DNA of 64,000 nt from Serripes groenlandicus (GCA_031761405.1 JASEVX010000011.1:25846502-25910501); one strand, 5' to 3'. Shown: positions 42,743 through 53,603, numbered from the stretch's first letter. Numbers and translations are program-made. Notes: generated by a model from the sequence alone, not told the origin.

Positions 42743-43129
42743 GTAAATGTTTTGTTCACATGTCATTTAACGTGGAGGATGTTTGCGTGTTTTTATTTAC
42801 AACTACGATAAATAAAACCTTTATAGTTCATTCCAACACTAATTGTGTATAGTCCATCAGCGCTATCTCCTCCTCAAATGTATCAACTGAACAATAAAGT
42901 ATCGATTACAAAGACATAAATCATTTTAATTATCGATTCTAGTGTACCAACTAGTGTACCAACTAGTGTACCAACTACACTAAAAAGGGGACTGAAATTA
43001 AACAGTAACACTTATAATAGAATCCGGTTAATTATATCTTTGGCTATTTTAACCATCCTAATCTCAAAAATTAAATTTAAAATAAAAATCAATATTGATC
43101 AATATTTGTCTATTCATATATCTATATAT
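42743..43129. other. Unassigned; 12-bp triplet repeat
   Basis: CTAGTGTACCAA occurs three times in tandem at about 42939-42976. Otherwise nothing recognised. Confidence 0.5.
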
Positions 43130-43300
43130 TTATTATCTTGTTTGTAAACAACATTACAAAGAGGGTTGTTCTATATTCTGTCATGTATATATGTCATTTT
43201 GTTTCGCCGTTTGTAATGCTAAATTGTATTTACCTCATGTTTTTGTCCTTGTACAAATTGGGAGTATTAAAGAAATTGAAATTGAATTGAACATAGATCG
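43130..43300 (+). mobile_element. LINE-like 3' end, plus strand
   Basis: GTTTGTAATGCTAAATTGTA, TTTTTGTCCTTGTACAAATT, then AAAGAAATTGAAATTGAATT. This is the typical ending of a molluscan LINE 3' UTR by recall. No ORF2 sequence. Confidence 0.5.
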
Positions 43301-43364
43301 TCTGCTTATACTATTTGGACTGAACACGGACTGCATCGGGGGTGGGGGTAATTTGGGTGTGCAT

Positions 43365-44304
43365 GATATATGTGTTTATTGGTATGGTGTTTTACGCCGT
43401 TTTCAACATCTTTTTCCAAATAATATCACGTCGTGTCCTTGGTAAGTTACCAAAACTAATGGACAATTTTTTCTGACACAAGCAAGTGAGTCGTAATGTT
43501 TTTAATGTTTTTGTTTTTTTCGCGTAAAGACAAAAAGCTTTCGAGCAATTTGACATATTTATGAACCCCTTTAATGTTATTAGAAAAGTCAGCACAGCTT
43601 TCTACACTTCACTTTAAATGACGATTTTTAGTTTTGCATATAAAATAACATTTTGACACGTTTATCAACGAGGATAATTGACCCTTACCCACATACAGCA
43701 AATCTGCAGCAGACGACTTTGAAAATGTCTACCCAACAATATGGGAAATCTCTATAATCGTAGGCATTACTATAATTACGAAAACAGTTGAAAACATTGT
43801 GGCGAAAGAAGAAATTGCTCGTTTTGATATATGTGTTTGTTTGTATTCTGTTTTACGTCGATTTCCAACATCTTTATCCATCCAAAATTATATCACGTCG
43901 TTTCCTTAGTAGGTTTCCAAAACTACTGGACAATTTCTTCTAACACAAGCGAGTGAGTAGTAATGTTTTTAATGTTTTTGTTTTTTTGCGTAAAGTCTAA
44001 AAGCTTTCGAGTAATTTGACATATTATGGTTCCCGTTAACGTTATTAGAAAAGTCAGCACAGCTTTCTACACTTCACTTTAAATGACGATTCTTCTTCGT
44101 GGTAATTTAGTTTTGCATATATATACATTTTAACACGGTTATCATTGAGGATATTTAACACTTTCCAACATACAGCAAATCTGCAGCAAACGACTTTGAA
44201 AATATCTACCCAACAATATTGGAAATCTCTATAATCGTAGGTATTACAATCATTATTAAAAAAGTTGAAAACATTATGGCAAAAGGAGAAATTGCTCGTT
44301 TTGA
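43365..44304. repeat. About 461-bp tandem duplication of SINE-alpha plus MITE-A sequence
   Basis: Unit 1 (43365-43825) and unit 2 (43826-44304) both start GATATATGTGTTT and contain a minus-strand SINE-alpha tail (GTTTTACGYCG ... ATATCACGTCGT), TTAGAAAAGTCAGCACAGCT, and a MITE-A left half (CACATACAGCAAATCTGCAG). The junction falls within MITE-A, so only unit 2 has the continuation. Confidence 0.9.
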
Positions 44305-44388
44305 GCAATTTCGCATTTTGCCACGATGTTTTTAAAGCTCGTCTGCTGCAGATGCGTCAAAATGCGTTTATAGGTGGGAAAGGGTTTA
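44158..44388. mobile_element. MITE-A copy (in duplication unit 2)
   Basis: TTTCCAACATACAGCAAATC, GGAGAAATTGCTCGTTTTGA / GCAATTTCGCATTTTGCCAC hairpin, AGCTCGTCTGCTGCAGATGC, TAGGTGGGAAAGGGTTTA. Confidence 0.8.
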
Positions 44389-44484
44389 CGATTCGACATA
44401 TCATTTTCCCTTTTCCGTATATGTAGGTAAAAAGAAATTCAGCTATAGTACACACCTAATACACATATTATGTAGCTAACTCAG

Positions 44485-44665
44485 TTTAATGCCAGGGATC
44501 GTAACTAAGGGAACTGTCACCGTGATATAACTGAAATAATGTCGAAAAACCGCATATATGCCCCCAGTTTAATGCCAGGGATGGTAAATAAGGGAACTCT
44601 CACCGTGATATAACTGAAATAATGTCGAAAAACCGCATATACCCCCAATAAAACAAACAAATCAA
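44485..44665 (+). mobile_element. SINE-gamma 3' end, duplicated in tandem
   Basis: AGTTTAATGCCAGGGATSGT ... ACTGAAATAATGTCGAAAAA, then CCGCATATA occurs twice about 88 bp apart. The second copy ends in (AATAAAACA)-like sequence. Confidence 0.75.
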
Positions 44666-44938
44666 CCCTCAATGCCATGTTTCATAATTCGTCAAGGGAA
44701 ATTAAACAGAGCAAGTCAGGTCTGAAACAGCCAGCACTTGATCGTCAAATGTCAAACAACAACACATATTACGAATCGAAAATGGACGCTATACAGAGTA
44801 GGTTAGTCCTTTTGGGATATACACTAATTGAAGCACTTATACAGCAGACTAATATCGAAATTATTATAGGAATACGATCATGCTTCTTCTTGAATACACA
44901 TTTTCATCAAAACCAGTTTACCTTCCTCGGTTTGTTGA

Positions 44939-45195
44939 CAGGGGTTGTGAGTTCGAATCCCGGCTCGGCCAACTTTCTTTCCGAGGATTGACAAAGGTCA
45001 ATGCAACATGCGTCATTCGTCTTCTTCCAATGGGCTTAGTCTATGTGGAAAAGCAGCTAATTGCTTGGGAAGATTGTTATGTGGAGTAATGGTGTGAGAA
45101 AACCAGGAAATGCATGAGTAAGTGAACTGGCCGCCATGATATAACTGAGAAATTGTTAAAAACGGCGTTAAACCCCAATCAATCGATCAATCAAT
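44939..45195 (+). mobile_element. SINE-beta, truncated between A and B box, 11-bp target duplication
   Basis: Starts CAGGGGTTGTGAGTTCGAAT, so the B box is kept and the A-box half lost; ends in (AATC)n. CGGTTTGTTGA flanks it at 44928-44938 and 45196-45206. Confidence 0.93.
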
Positions 45196-45413
45196 CGGTT
45201 TGTTGAATATCGATGACAAATTGAAAACCGCATCAGCTACATGTATGTCGAGATAACCGTCATGCATGTGCAATAAAAACCTGGCAACTATACTAATAAT
45301 ACCAAATAATTTCGCATCTGTTAGTTTTACAATTATCAACAAATGTCGAATGAAACACGTACATTGACAAGCGATTAACTGAAGATCGAACGACGAGATG
45401 TCGGAAACTTAAT

Positions 45414-45719
45414 CAGGGGCGTAGCTCCCTGTAGGCACGTGACTACACATTTTATCTCAAAATGCAGCTGCGGCGATAGTCATCTGCGTAATGTATCGAC
45501 CAGATCAGCCTGCGCTGTCCGCGCAGACTGATCCGGCCGACACATTCCGTCTTAGGGGGATAGATGTATAGAGTAGTTATTCCTGAAACAGAACATCCAC
45601 AGGAGGCGAAAAGTGTCTATCCGGGTAGGCCTGTGTGACATGCTTAGGCTGATCTGGGTCGATACTTTACGCAGAGTCCACAATGTTGCCTACAGTACCT
45701 AAAGGGAGCCACGCCCCTG
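45414..45719. mobile_element. MITE-D core inside CAGGGGCGTAGC terminal repeats
   Basis: CAGGGGCGTAGCTCCCTGTA at the left and AGGGAGCCACGCCCCTG at the right. Between them is the MITE-D interior (CTGCGTAATGTATCGACCAG ... TTTACGCAGAGTCCACAATG) without its GAGCCGTTCC ends. Ends of this kind suggest a hAT-like shell. Flanks do not show an obvious duplication. Confidence 0.85.
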
Positions 45720-45949
45720 AAAACACTACTAATTAATCATTTGTGTTTGATAGTGTTTCCGAAAAACAACGCGAGTACTGGTTATGTCTCCGGGAAGTAT
45801 TATTAATATTAGCTGAAAGCTTGTTGCTGCAATCGTTGTAAAATGAATAAATTAATCATAGTATGAGGTTCACTGGGTCTGGTCCATGAATGCAGTTGTT
45901 TTACTTATAGATGCACATCCCGATTCTTTACTTTAAATTCATTTATTTT

Positions 45950-46045
45950 ACATCGATTGCGAAACAAACTTTCAGCTTATATTAATCACGCTCGATGTCT
46001 GCTTTCCTGGAGACTTAACCAGTACTCGTGCCGTTTGTGTGGAAC
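45950..46045 (-). mobile_element. SINE-delta body, headless
   Basis: TTACATCGATTGCGAAACAA, TATATTAATCACGCTCGATG, TGGAGACTTAACCAGTACTC. Also an empty-site reference for the MITE-B insertion at 61361. Confidence 0.75.
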
Positions 46046-46049
46046 AAAT

Positions 46050-46790
46050 AGCTATCTTAAGCTTTAGCTTGCGGTAATCATAATTCCAATAATAGCGAAG
46101 AATTTCCTTTAACAAATGTATGGTATAATCCAAACAGTATGGTCGGAACCTAAAATATATGTTATATGTTGCAAGTCTGTCTAACAGAATGTTTACGACT
46201 TCTCGCTACACGTTTACAAAACTCCGTTGCCTATTACCCTAACACAGACTGCTTCTGACACACAATGTAACAGTTGTCTTTTGTTTATATTTTAGGGGAA
46301 AAAGAAAAACTGCACTACTCAAAAATATTATACTCCCACATGTTATGTCTGTTTACACAGTTTCGATGCGGATTTTAAATCGTGTAACTGAGTTAATGGT
46401 TAACTAACTACTTAACTTCAGCGTGCAATGGTAACGGAATTTCCTATATAATTCCATTTGGGGCACAGGTTAATGGATTTCTTACGTTACAATGGTCCAT
46501 ATATGGATCTGGTTTTCATCTATGGCAAGTAGTTATCTTCCAAAGTTGTATTTTCGGTAAAAAAAAGTAATTTATCATTGTTTCGTTCTGAAAGGCACAT
46601 TATGAAAAATAATCGATGTCTTCAATGCCACATCTTGCCCCCGAGAAAATATCAGAAACACGAAGAAAGACACGACGATAACGACTTCCGACTATATATA
46701 TATCAATATATCTTAATGATGCAAAACCCTTCAAATTGAATTAGTCGGCTGGTATATATAGACACACTGTACGCTCCATCATGACAGACA
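46050..46790. other. No recognised feature
   Basis: AT-rich, no supported ORF or repeat. Confidence 0.5.
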
Positions 46791-46794
46791 GTTG

Positions 46795-46915
46795 TTGGTT
46801 TGTATGCTGTTTCTTGCCGCTTTCAATACTATGTAATTATATCACGGCGATTCCTCGGTAAGACACCAACTAGTCAGACACAATGCTAGCCCCACAAGCA
46901 TAAGTACTACAGTTA
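46795..46915 (-). mobile_element. SINE-alpha fragment
   Basis: TTTCTTGCCGCTTTCAATAC, TTATATCACGGCGATTCCTC, CACAATGCTAGCCCCACAAG. Confidence 0.6.
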
Positions 46916-46924
46916 AGTCATGAC

Positions 46925-47165
46925 ATTGACAATCTGAGCGGATCGTGATTGGATCGTGAGCGTGATTGGAACGAAGTTGGAACGTTTTATGAGCTGAACG
47001 AAACAATCATAACGAACGAAAAAATCCAATCACATGAATGTTCGCTTAATCTGAGCGGAACGGAAAACAGCAATCACAATGTTATGAATGAGTGAACGCT
47101 TTATGAGCGGAATGGAACGTGAGCGGAGCGGAACGGAACGGAACGGAACGGAACGGAGCGGAGCA
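46925..47165. repeat. GGAACG-rich simple repeat
   Basis: GAGCGGAACGG words throughout, ending in (GGAAC)n at about 47120-47160. Confidence 0.8.
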
Positions 47166-47268
47166 TGAACGGTAAATTTGTCAATTTCAAGATATTCTTA
47201 ACTGTAAGGAGGGAAAGCCGTTATTAATATTTTCAAAGTATTTGGTATGAGGGACGCTCTACCACAAC

Positions 47269-47614
47269 CAGGGGCGTGGCTTGGCAATACTCAATGTGTA
47301 GGCCATCTAGTGAGAAAATTAACATTGTGGACTCTGCGTAAAGTAACGACCCGGATCAGCCTAAGCATGCCACACAGGCGTACCCGGATATACACTTTTC
47401 GCCTCCTGTGGATTTTCTGTTTCAGGAATCACTACTTTATTTATTTATCCCCCCTTAGACGGAAAGTGTCGACCTGATCAGTCTGCGCGGACAGTGTGGG
47501 CTGATCTGGTCGATACATAACGCATGTGTGTATCGCCGCAGCTGCATTTTGGGTCATATTTAGAAGAAATGTGTAGGCACGTGCCTACAGTGCCTGAAGG
47601 GAGCTACGCCCCTG
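47269..47614. mobile_element. MITE-D core inside CAGGGGCGTAGC-type shell, longer copy
   Basis: CAGGGGCGTGGCTTGGCAAT at the left, GGGAGCTACGCCCCTG at the right, with the MITE-D interior in the opposite orientation to 45414 (GACTCTGCGTAAAGTAACGA ... CGATACATAACGCATG, GCCGCAGCTGCATTTTG). ACAAC directly flanks both ends (47264-47268 and 47615-47619). Confidence 0.87.
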
Positions 47615-47844
47615 ACAACGCCTCCAAAGCGGTCTAAAATGTAGCCAATACTACATGTTATGTTGAAACTTGACTGCCATTCCCGGTTAAAACAGTCTGA
47701 CCAGATCACGACAGAAAGCAATATATCTTTGTCCTTATAAGAACATAGGCAATACATTAAGTTTTCTTCTTTCTTTTTTTTTGTCTTTGTCATCATCCTC
47801 AAAACCTGAAGTGAATTAGTGAATCGTGTTTAGGTCAAATCACG

Positions 47845-48155
47845 CTACATACATCCGCTGACTTGCTGATCTGCAGTACTATAGTCCCTAAAAAAAACTT
47901 TGTTTGCGTAGAAATGAGTGTATACCATTACCAGAATGTATTGAATATATGGCATTGAGTTTAAGTGCATTGTGAATGTGTATAGGATGCACTGGAAATG
48001 ATTGATTTGATCACTTTTAGTATTTTGACATTGTTTGAAAGTGAAAGTAGAGAATGCTAAACACCGGTTTTGTCCGGGCCCGATTTGGTCCAAAATGACG
48101 GTTACCATTTTCGCCTGGCGAGTTCTTTCTTTCTTGCATAATTCATGACCCCCGC
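47845..48155 (-). repeat. Dispersed repeat G, copy 2 (inverted)
   Basis: Reverse complement of 21957-22265 with roughly three-quarters identity. It holds an aligned 87-codon open frame from an ATG with A at -3. See the rejected list for why it is not called a gene. Confidence 0.7.
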
Positions 48156-48507
48156 ATTTTCTTTGAATTGTTTTAAAGCTAGGAGGTAAATCTGTTCAAT
48201 GATATATGGTGTTCTACATGAAACGCGTAGAAAGTGTGACAATCGAGGACTGAAACTGGTCGATTTACATGGAAACAAAGAAGGATTTTTGTTGGTGTAT
48301 TGTAACTTTTAGGAAAGGAAAAAACGTTGCTAAGACACACTTTGATATGGATTATCATAAACTAGTACATATAGTAAGACGAGTATTTGTAGTATACTTG
48401 GATAGAAGGATTTTCCGGTACTAAATGTAATATATGGAGTGAATCATATATCAGCTGACCCGATGATATATATAATGACGGAATATTATTTTTAGGTTTT
48501 CAACAAA
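48156..48507. other. No recognised feature
   Basis: Nothing supported. Confidence 0.5.
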
Positions 48508-49202
48508 GGGCATTATTTTGTTTTATCTAAGAAGGGCGGAAGCATTAGACGCATCTGTCAAAGCTTAGCTCACTGCCATGGAATGTTATTATTATCTCCC
48601 TAAAAGATGTATGGTCCTTCGTAATGGTATAACACGATCGCATTATCTCATATTTATTTGTAATGAATTCTGCCGGTGGTTAAATTAATTTGTTTACGAT
48701 TGTTTTACACAGATTATATTACAAGTTTAACAAGAGGACCATGATGGTTATAAACCGTTCACCTGATTTGGGACTGGGTGTCCCGGGTCCGATCCAAAGT
48801 TGCACCGCAGCGGTCATGGTAAAGTGTCAATGGCAAAGGCAAAATTTCGAGCCAAGTATTGGTTTGTTTACCCAGGTATTGTATATAAGTCAACTGTCTC
48901 TGTAATATAACTGAAATAAGCTTGAAATCGAATAAAACATAATAAGACACGATAATTATTTTGTTTTATCCAAGAAGGGCGGAAGCATTAGACGCATCTG
49001 TCAAAGCTTAGCTTACTGCCATGGAATGTAATTATTATCTCCCTAAAAGATGTATGGTCCTTTGTCACGATCACATTATATCATATTTATTTGTAATGAA
49101 TTCTGCCGGTGGTTAAATTAATTTGTCTACGATTGTTGTACACAGATTCTATTTCAAGTTTAACAAGAGGACCATGATGGTTATAAACCGTTCACCTGAT
49201 TT
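48508..49202. repeat. About 255-bp direct duplication flanking a SINE-gamma copy
   Basis: TTTTGTTTTATCTAAGAAGG (48513) and TTTTGTTTTATCCAAGAAGG (48960) start homologous blocks that both end AGGACCATGATGGTTATAAA, CCGTTCACCTGATTT (48769; 49202). The first is followed by SINE-gamma, the second by MITE-B. Confidence 0.9.
48771..48945 (+). mobile_element. SINE-gamma, head damaged
   Basis: TGTCCCGGGTCCGATCCAAA (B-box area), GCAGCGGTCATGGTAAAGTG, GTATTGGTTTGTTTACCCAG, GTAATATAACTGAAATAAGC. Confidence 0.75.
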
Positions 49203-49208
49203 ATTTAA

Positions 49209-49413
49209 CTCTTCAGCGCCGAATTGTTTAAAGTAGACTCTTCCATGTTCAAAATCGGGTGTGTCCATTTCTCAATTTATGAAAGTTTTGGACTATTTTG
49301 GTAACTAAAAGGAAAACAATGCTGATTTCAGGTGAGACAGCTCGTTACGAGCTGACTCACCTGAATCTGCATTGTTTTCAAAAATCTTAATATTGCCTGT
49401 GGCGCTGAAAGAG
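49209..49413. mobile_element. MITE-B complete, TTAA both sides
   Basis: TTAA at 49205-49208 and 49414-49417. CTCTTCAGCGCCGAATTG ... GGCGCTGAAAGAG, with central hairpin CAGGTGAGACAGCTCGTTAC / GAGCTGACTCACCTG. 205 bp. Confidence 0.93.
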
Positions 49414-49419
49414 TTAAGA

Positions 49420-50045
49420 TACTTCCAATAGAAGTCACATACACTTGGGCAATATATTTAAGGCAAATGAAATATATACCAAATATTCTTGGTGTCTATG
49501 TTTTTGTGGTTTTTTTTTTTAATTTATTGGGATGAATTTCACAATATTGGCTTGTGTAGAGGGACACTAAAGGAACTTTGTGCCAAAGGTTGCTCTTTCT
49601 TAAGTCGGGCCACTTCTTTTGGATCAGAAGATTTTTAAAGTTTAAACTACATATCAACGTATAGAAAAAGAATCCCTCACTGGCAGTCATATACTCCTTT
49701 TTAAAACTGATGGGAATATTTTGTAACAATCTTAGTAGAGCGTCACCAAAGCAACACACATGAAGAGATTTTTTTCAATGGGACCATTCGCCGAACAGTT
49801 ATCAGATTAGCGAAAATGTTACTCAAACACTCTAACATACTTTGAAAAAAACACAATAAAAACTAAACGACCTCTCTGTTCGGTATATAGGAACTGAACG
49901 CATCTTCTAACAGATGTTCAACGGACGATAATTTAGTCGATTTTAAAAGGTTATCTACATAAATGTTTATCTAATTGCAAACATATCAGAGAGTGCTTGA
50001 ATTCCCCTTTGACGAATTAGCGAACAATACATACTGGATCAAATA
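49420..50045. other. No recognised feature
   Basis: An 87-codon minus ORF (49496-49759) contains poly-lysine from a T tract; no motif. Confidence 0.5.
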
Positions 50046-50049
50046 CCAT

Positions 50050-50345
50050 GTGGTCTGTTTTATTAGAGCGTGTAAGACCTTATTTTTTCCAGTTCATATT
50101 CTTCCCACCTGGGAAAAATAGGATCCTATTCTGCACAGCTGGGAAAACTAAGATCTCATTTGTCACACATTTCGAACATACATGTCACAGCTCCTGGGAA
50201 GTTTGTGATCGAAACCGGTTTTTTATGTACCATGAAATCACATTCCTCACAGGTCAAAAATTGCATGAATCTTTTAACAAAAAAGTAAATTTTACAACTG
50301 AGTCACATTTGTCACAGATTGCTATTGTCAGTATTGCAGATATAT
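50050..50345. repeat. Dispersed repeat with GGGAAAAATAGGATCC words
   Basis: CCACCTGGGAAAAATAGGAT, CAGCTGGGAAAACTAAGATC and GTCACAGCTCCTGGGAA repeat imperfectly about every 40-50 bp. Related sequence occurs at 55575-55660 (GTGAAAAATAGAATCCTATT) and more loosely at 60200-60350. Confidence 0.5.
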
Positions 50346-50399
50346 TTTGTTGATAGACATGTATGCGTATATATTCTAGTTTTAAAGCATCGTTGATTA

Positions 50400-50750
50400 T
50401 GTTGACGTTGTTGTCATTTTTGTTATTGTTGTTGCTGTTAGTTCTCGACTTGGCTGCAGTTGTAGGCGCAGAGGTGGTTGCTGTAGATAGTTTATTTAAG
50501 TTGTTGTTGTTTTTGTTTTTTGATGCTGTTGCTGTACGGGTATTATTGGTATAAGTAGGAAGTAATGGTTTTTGTTGGCACCGTAATAGTAGGTGTATGC
50601 GTAGTAGTGGTAGATGGCAGTGTGGTTGTTGTTGTGAATTCTGCTGGCATTGTTGTGCTTGCTGTCGGTAGAATGGTTGTTGATGTAGGCGCAGACAAGG
50701 TAGTTGTTTGCTTGTTCGATTGTTATTATAGGCGTCGTTGTGTTAGTTAA
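50400..50750. repeat. Degenerate GTT/GTA-rich low-complexity sequence
   Basis: GTTGTTGTCATTTTTGTTATTGTTG-type sequence with GTAGGCGTAGTAGTGG words. It creates Val/Leu-rich frames (50363-50750) that look membrane-like but are compositional. Similar tracts lie at 50935-51080 and 52105-52225. Confidence 0.75.
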
Positions 50751-50799
50751 TAGTCTATACCATTTTATATTAGCTCATTTTGAAGAAAGCTGGCATATT

Positions 50800-50935
50800 C
50801 TTTAATCACTCTCGAGTCTGCTTCCTGTGTCAAACTCACCAGTACTGAGTGCCTATGGGAAAGGTTCTACGAAAGCGTTCACCGACCGAGGATCGAACCC
50901 GGGACCTCTACCTCTGGGCGTCTGTTACTGTATAC
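50800..50935 (-). mobile_element. SINE-delta with partly deleted head
   Basis: TTAATCACTCTCGAGTCTGC, CAAACTCACCAGTACTGAG, then minus-strand B box in ATCGAACCCGGGACCTCTAC. The anticodon-arm region is deleted. Confidence 0.65.
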
Positions 50936-51179
50936 ATATTTGTTGTTGATAAGAGTTTAGATGTCGTTAATGTAAGAATGATTTTTGTTGTTTTTGGTGC
51001 AGTACTTCCGCAATAATTGAAGGTGGCACGTGTGTTAATGCTACTTGTAGGCGTAATAGTGGAAGTTGTCGGTGTTGTTGTGGTGTTTGGTCGCTTAATT
51101 GTGTTCCGCTGACCTGCGTACGAAATTCTCAATGTGAAATAATGTGATCACCATATGTTCGATGTCTGTCCGTCGTTAA

Positions 51180-51445
51180 TATTTTTAAAAAATCGTCGTG
51201 TCTGAAGCCCTTGATAGTTGGTAAATATGTAGCACCATATAGTGATCCTTTACAAAGATTGTCAAATGTTGCCATAGGGGTCAAATCTGGCCCCGCCCCC
51301 AGTGGTCAAACGTTTCCTATATACTTGTATATCAAAATCTTCTTGTCTGCAACTGCAAGGCCCATACCTTTGATATGTGGTATGTAGCAACATAGTATAT
51401 GTTGTTGTCTTTTACCGACACTGTTCAAATTAAGCTCCGATCCCT
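51180..51445. repeat. Dispersed repeat with two degenerate units
   Basis: TTGATAGTTGGTAAATATGT, AGCACCATATAGTGATCCTT, GGGGTCAAATCTGGCCCCGC, then TTGATATGTGGTATGTAGCA. A repeat style I associate with molluscs; non-coding. Confidence 0.45.
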
Positions 51446-51654
51446 TTGATTATCGTATGGGAAATTCAGACGCCCTGTGCATTACAGTAATGATGGAAAT
51501 AAGTAATCATGAATACGAAAATAGGATGTGCAATGATAGGCTGGTTCCTGAACTTTATCAATACTTTCCGATGATGTATATGGGTTACTTATGTGCTGAA
51601 ATGAGGAAACGTATGCATACAGACGCGGAAGTGTGTAAAATCTGGCCATCTCCG

Positions 51655-51995
51655 CAACATTATGTGAACAACTCGGCCATCGTATTTACATTGTTTTTAC
51701 TGTTTTGTTCTTAATAAATCATAATGATATTGGTATGATGTGAAAAAGTAGATTATGTTGTTTGTAAATATATAAAATATTGACATTTTCTTTTTTAAAG
51801 ATGTACATAAAATATTTAGAAAGTTCGCTATTTATTGTTGAACACGTTACGGTCAACCCTGGCCACGTTATGTGAGATACGCGGCCATCGGATGTATTAT
51901 TTATATTTGTATTGTGTGGTTTTTAATTAATCATAATAATGTTGGTATGTTGTAAAAGAGCAGACTACATGTATGTACTTTGTACGTAAATAAAA
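51655..51995. repeat. About 205-bp diverged tandem duplication
   Basis: ACATTATGTGAACAACTCGG and CACGTTATGTGAGATACGCG begin homologous blocks; both continue CGGCCATCG, TAATCATAATRATRTTGGTA and a GTACGTAAATA/TTGTAAATA end. An unrecognised 85-codon ORF (51457-51714) overlaps the first. Confidence 0.7.
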
Positions 51996-52374
51996 AAAAT
52001 CGTCATTGACAGAGATTCATACATTATAACATTTCTGAAGTTATAAGTAGGGATTTATGACTATAGTTTTCAAAATTGCACATACTAAGTATGGAATAGT
52101 TTTAAGAATTGGTGGTGTTGTTGTTGTTGTAAGAATATGTTTTATCGTTTTTGTAATAGGCGTAGTTTTAAGAATATGTGTTGTTGTTGTTTGTTTGTTT
52201 CAATGGCGTAGTAGTGGTTATTGTAGGTGTTTGGCGTTGGGGGACATATTATATAAACTGCGGAGCTGGCCCAAATATAACGTACATGTATAACAAATAT
52301 AAGCCTTTCGTTAAGCCAAATAACTCATTACATTAAGTATGCCCTTTTCAAAGAAGTACATATAATTTTATATT

Positions 52375-52610
52375 GTTTTGTACATGTCAGTCGGTCGGTA
52401 GGTCGTCCCGTCGGTCGGTCAGTCGGTATACCAAAGCTTGTCCGATTGATAACTAAACAACGCTTGGGCTTATGATGCTCACACGTGGCATGATTTTGAG
52501 GTCACCAGGTCAATAGTCAATGTCACAGCGACCGTATACAGTAAAAGTGTGTATGATAATAACTAGTGAATGCTTGGATCTTGGTAGAAAGGTTGGTAAT
52601 GACCATCACA
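52375..52610. repeat. GGTCGGTCAGTCGG-type dispersed repeat
   Basis: GTCGGTCGGTAGGTCGTCCC, CAAAGCTTGTCCGATTGATA, ATGATTTTGAGGTCACCAGG, TCAATGTCACAGCGACC. By recall this matches a GGTCA-rich repeat common in molluscs. Confidence 0.5.
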
Positions 52611-52798
52611 TGATCCGTAATTGTCACACAGCAGACTTATAATGTGAAATGATTAATGCCGGCCATTCGGTGGACATACACAATCATTCATATGGTCCTG
52701 ACAAAGTGGTGCTTCGTGGGGCATAATGTTTGACAAATATCTCTTTTTGTTACTAAATATACGCTCACTTCGTTTTTTATCGTGATTACAGTTCAAGG

Positions 52799-52995
52799 TC
52801 CATGATTACGAACAGTCTCAAGTCCAAGTCTAGACCAAAAGACTATACAAAATCGATCTTCATTCCATTCCATTTATAAAAATATTTGTATATAATAGAT
52901 AATAAAATTTTCAATAGATTATTAGAATTCAGCGAACATTAGCAGTTTTGCCTCTCGAGTTTGAACTCAAGAATTGAGACTGTTCGTAATCATGG
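52799..52995. repeat. 22-bp perfect inverted repeat, about 150-bp spacer
   Basis: CCATGATTACGAACAGTCTC (about 52800) and GAGACTGTTCGTAATCATGG (about 52976) are exact reverse complements, extended by AA/TT. The likely termini of a roughly 200-bp non-autonomous element. The spacer is AT-rich. Confidence 0.75.
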
Positions 52996-53532
52996 CCCCA
53001 TGTTTCATTTACAAGTCTGAAATACCAAAACCAGAAGTATATTAACTCTGTTATAAAGGCGTTAAAATACTTCGAGTAGTTAAGGCATATTCGGACATTG
53101 GTCTTGCACGATTCCTCAAACACACACGAAGACACTATTTAGTACACACTTGCAAATCAAACCATATTATCGGAACCAATGTAACCTACGTATTTTCTTG
53201 CCAGACACGTGGACAGTTCCAGTTGTAGAAGCAATATATCAATCATGTTCTCCTACAACTTAGGACGTAACGTTGCAATATCACAGGCTTGCTATTGACC
53301 GCATTTAAATACATCCTCAGTACCCAGGGCATTTATAACATAATATAGAAGGTACCCCGGACAGATTGGCTTCGTACTCATGAATGATAAATGTGGGGAA
53401 ATCCAGCTAAATACCTCAGGGTTAAGTTATGGGTGAAATCGCGATTCACAATGATCCAACCAGATCGCGGCCAATCAAACGGCTGTATTTCCCCTCATTA
53501 ATTATTCATAATTACGAACCAATTTGCAACCA

Positions 53533-53603
53533 GCCTAGGTGGCGCAGTGGGTGCGCATCTGACTACGATGTCAGATGTCGTGGGTTCAATTCCCGGGCTA
53601 GTC
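53533..53603 (+). pseudogene. tRNA-Arg(ACG)-like sequence (SINE head or tRNA pseudogene)
   Basis: GCCTAGGTGGCGCAGTGGGT, D arm GCGC-AGTGGGT-GCGC, anticodon region TCTGACTACGATGTCAGA with ACG, T arm GGGTTCAATTCCC. The acceptor stem has two mismatches and the anticodon loop is abnormal: an 8-bp stem with a 6-nt loop. More likely a SINE head than a working tRNA. Confidence 0.55.

Noticed and set aside
45414..47614. The two CAGGGGCGTAGC elements as ends of one large transposon
   Set aside because: Each has its own left and right terminal repeat about 300-350 bp apart, and unrelated sequence (SINE-delta, GGAACG repeat) lies between.
50363..50750. Val/Leu-rich ORFs resembling membrane proteins
   Set aside because: They come from GTT/GTA low-complexity DNA and have no conserved start, stop or motif.
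53533..53603. Functional tRNA-Arg gene
   Set aside because: Acceptor-stem mismatches and an anticodon arm with an 8-bp stem and 6-nt loop; followed by SINE-type sequence rather than a T tract.
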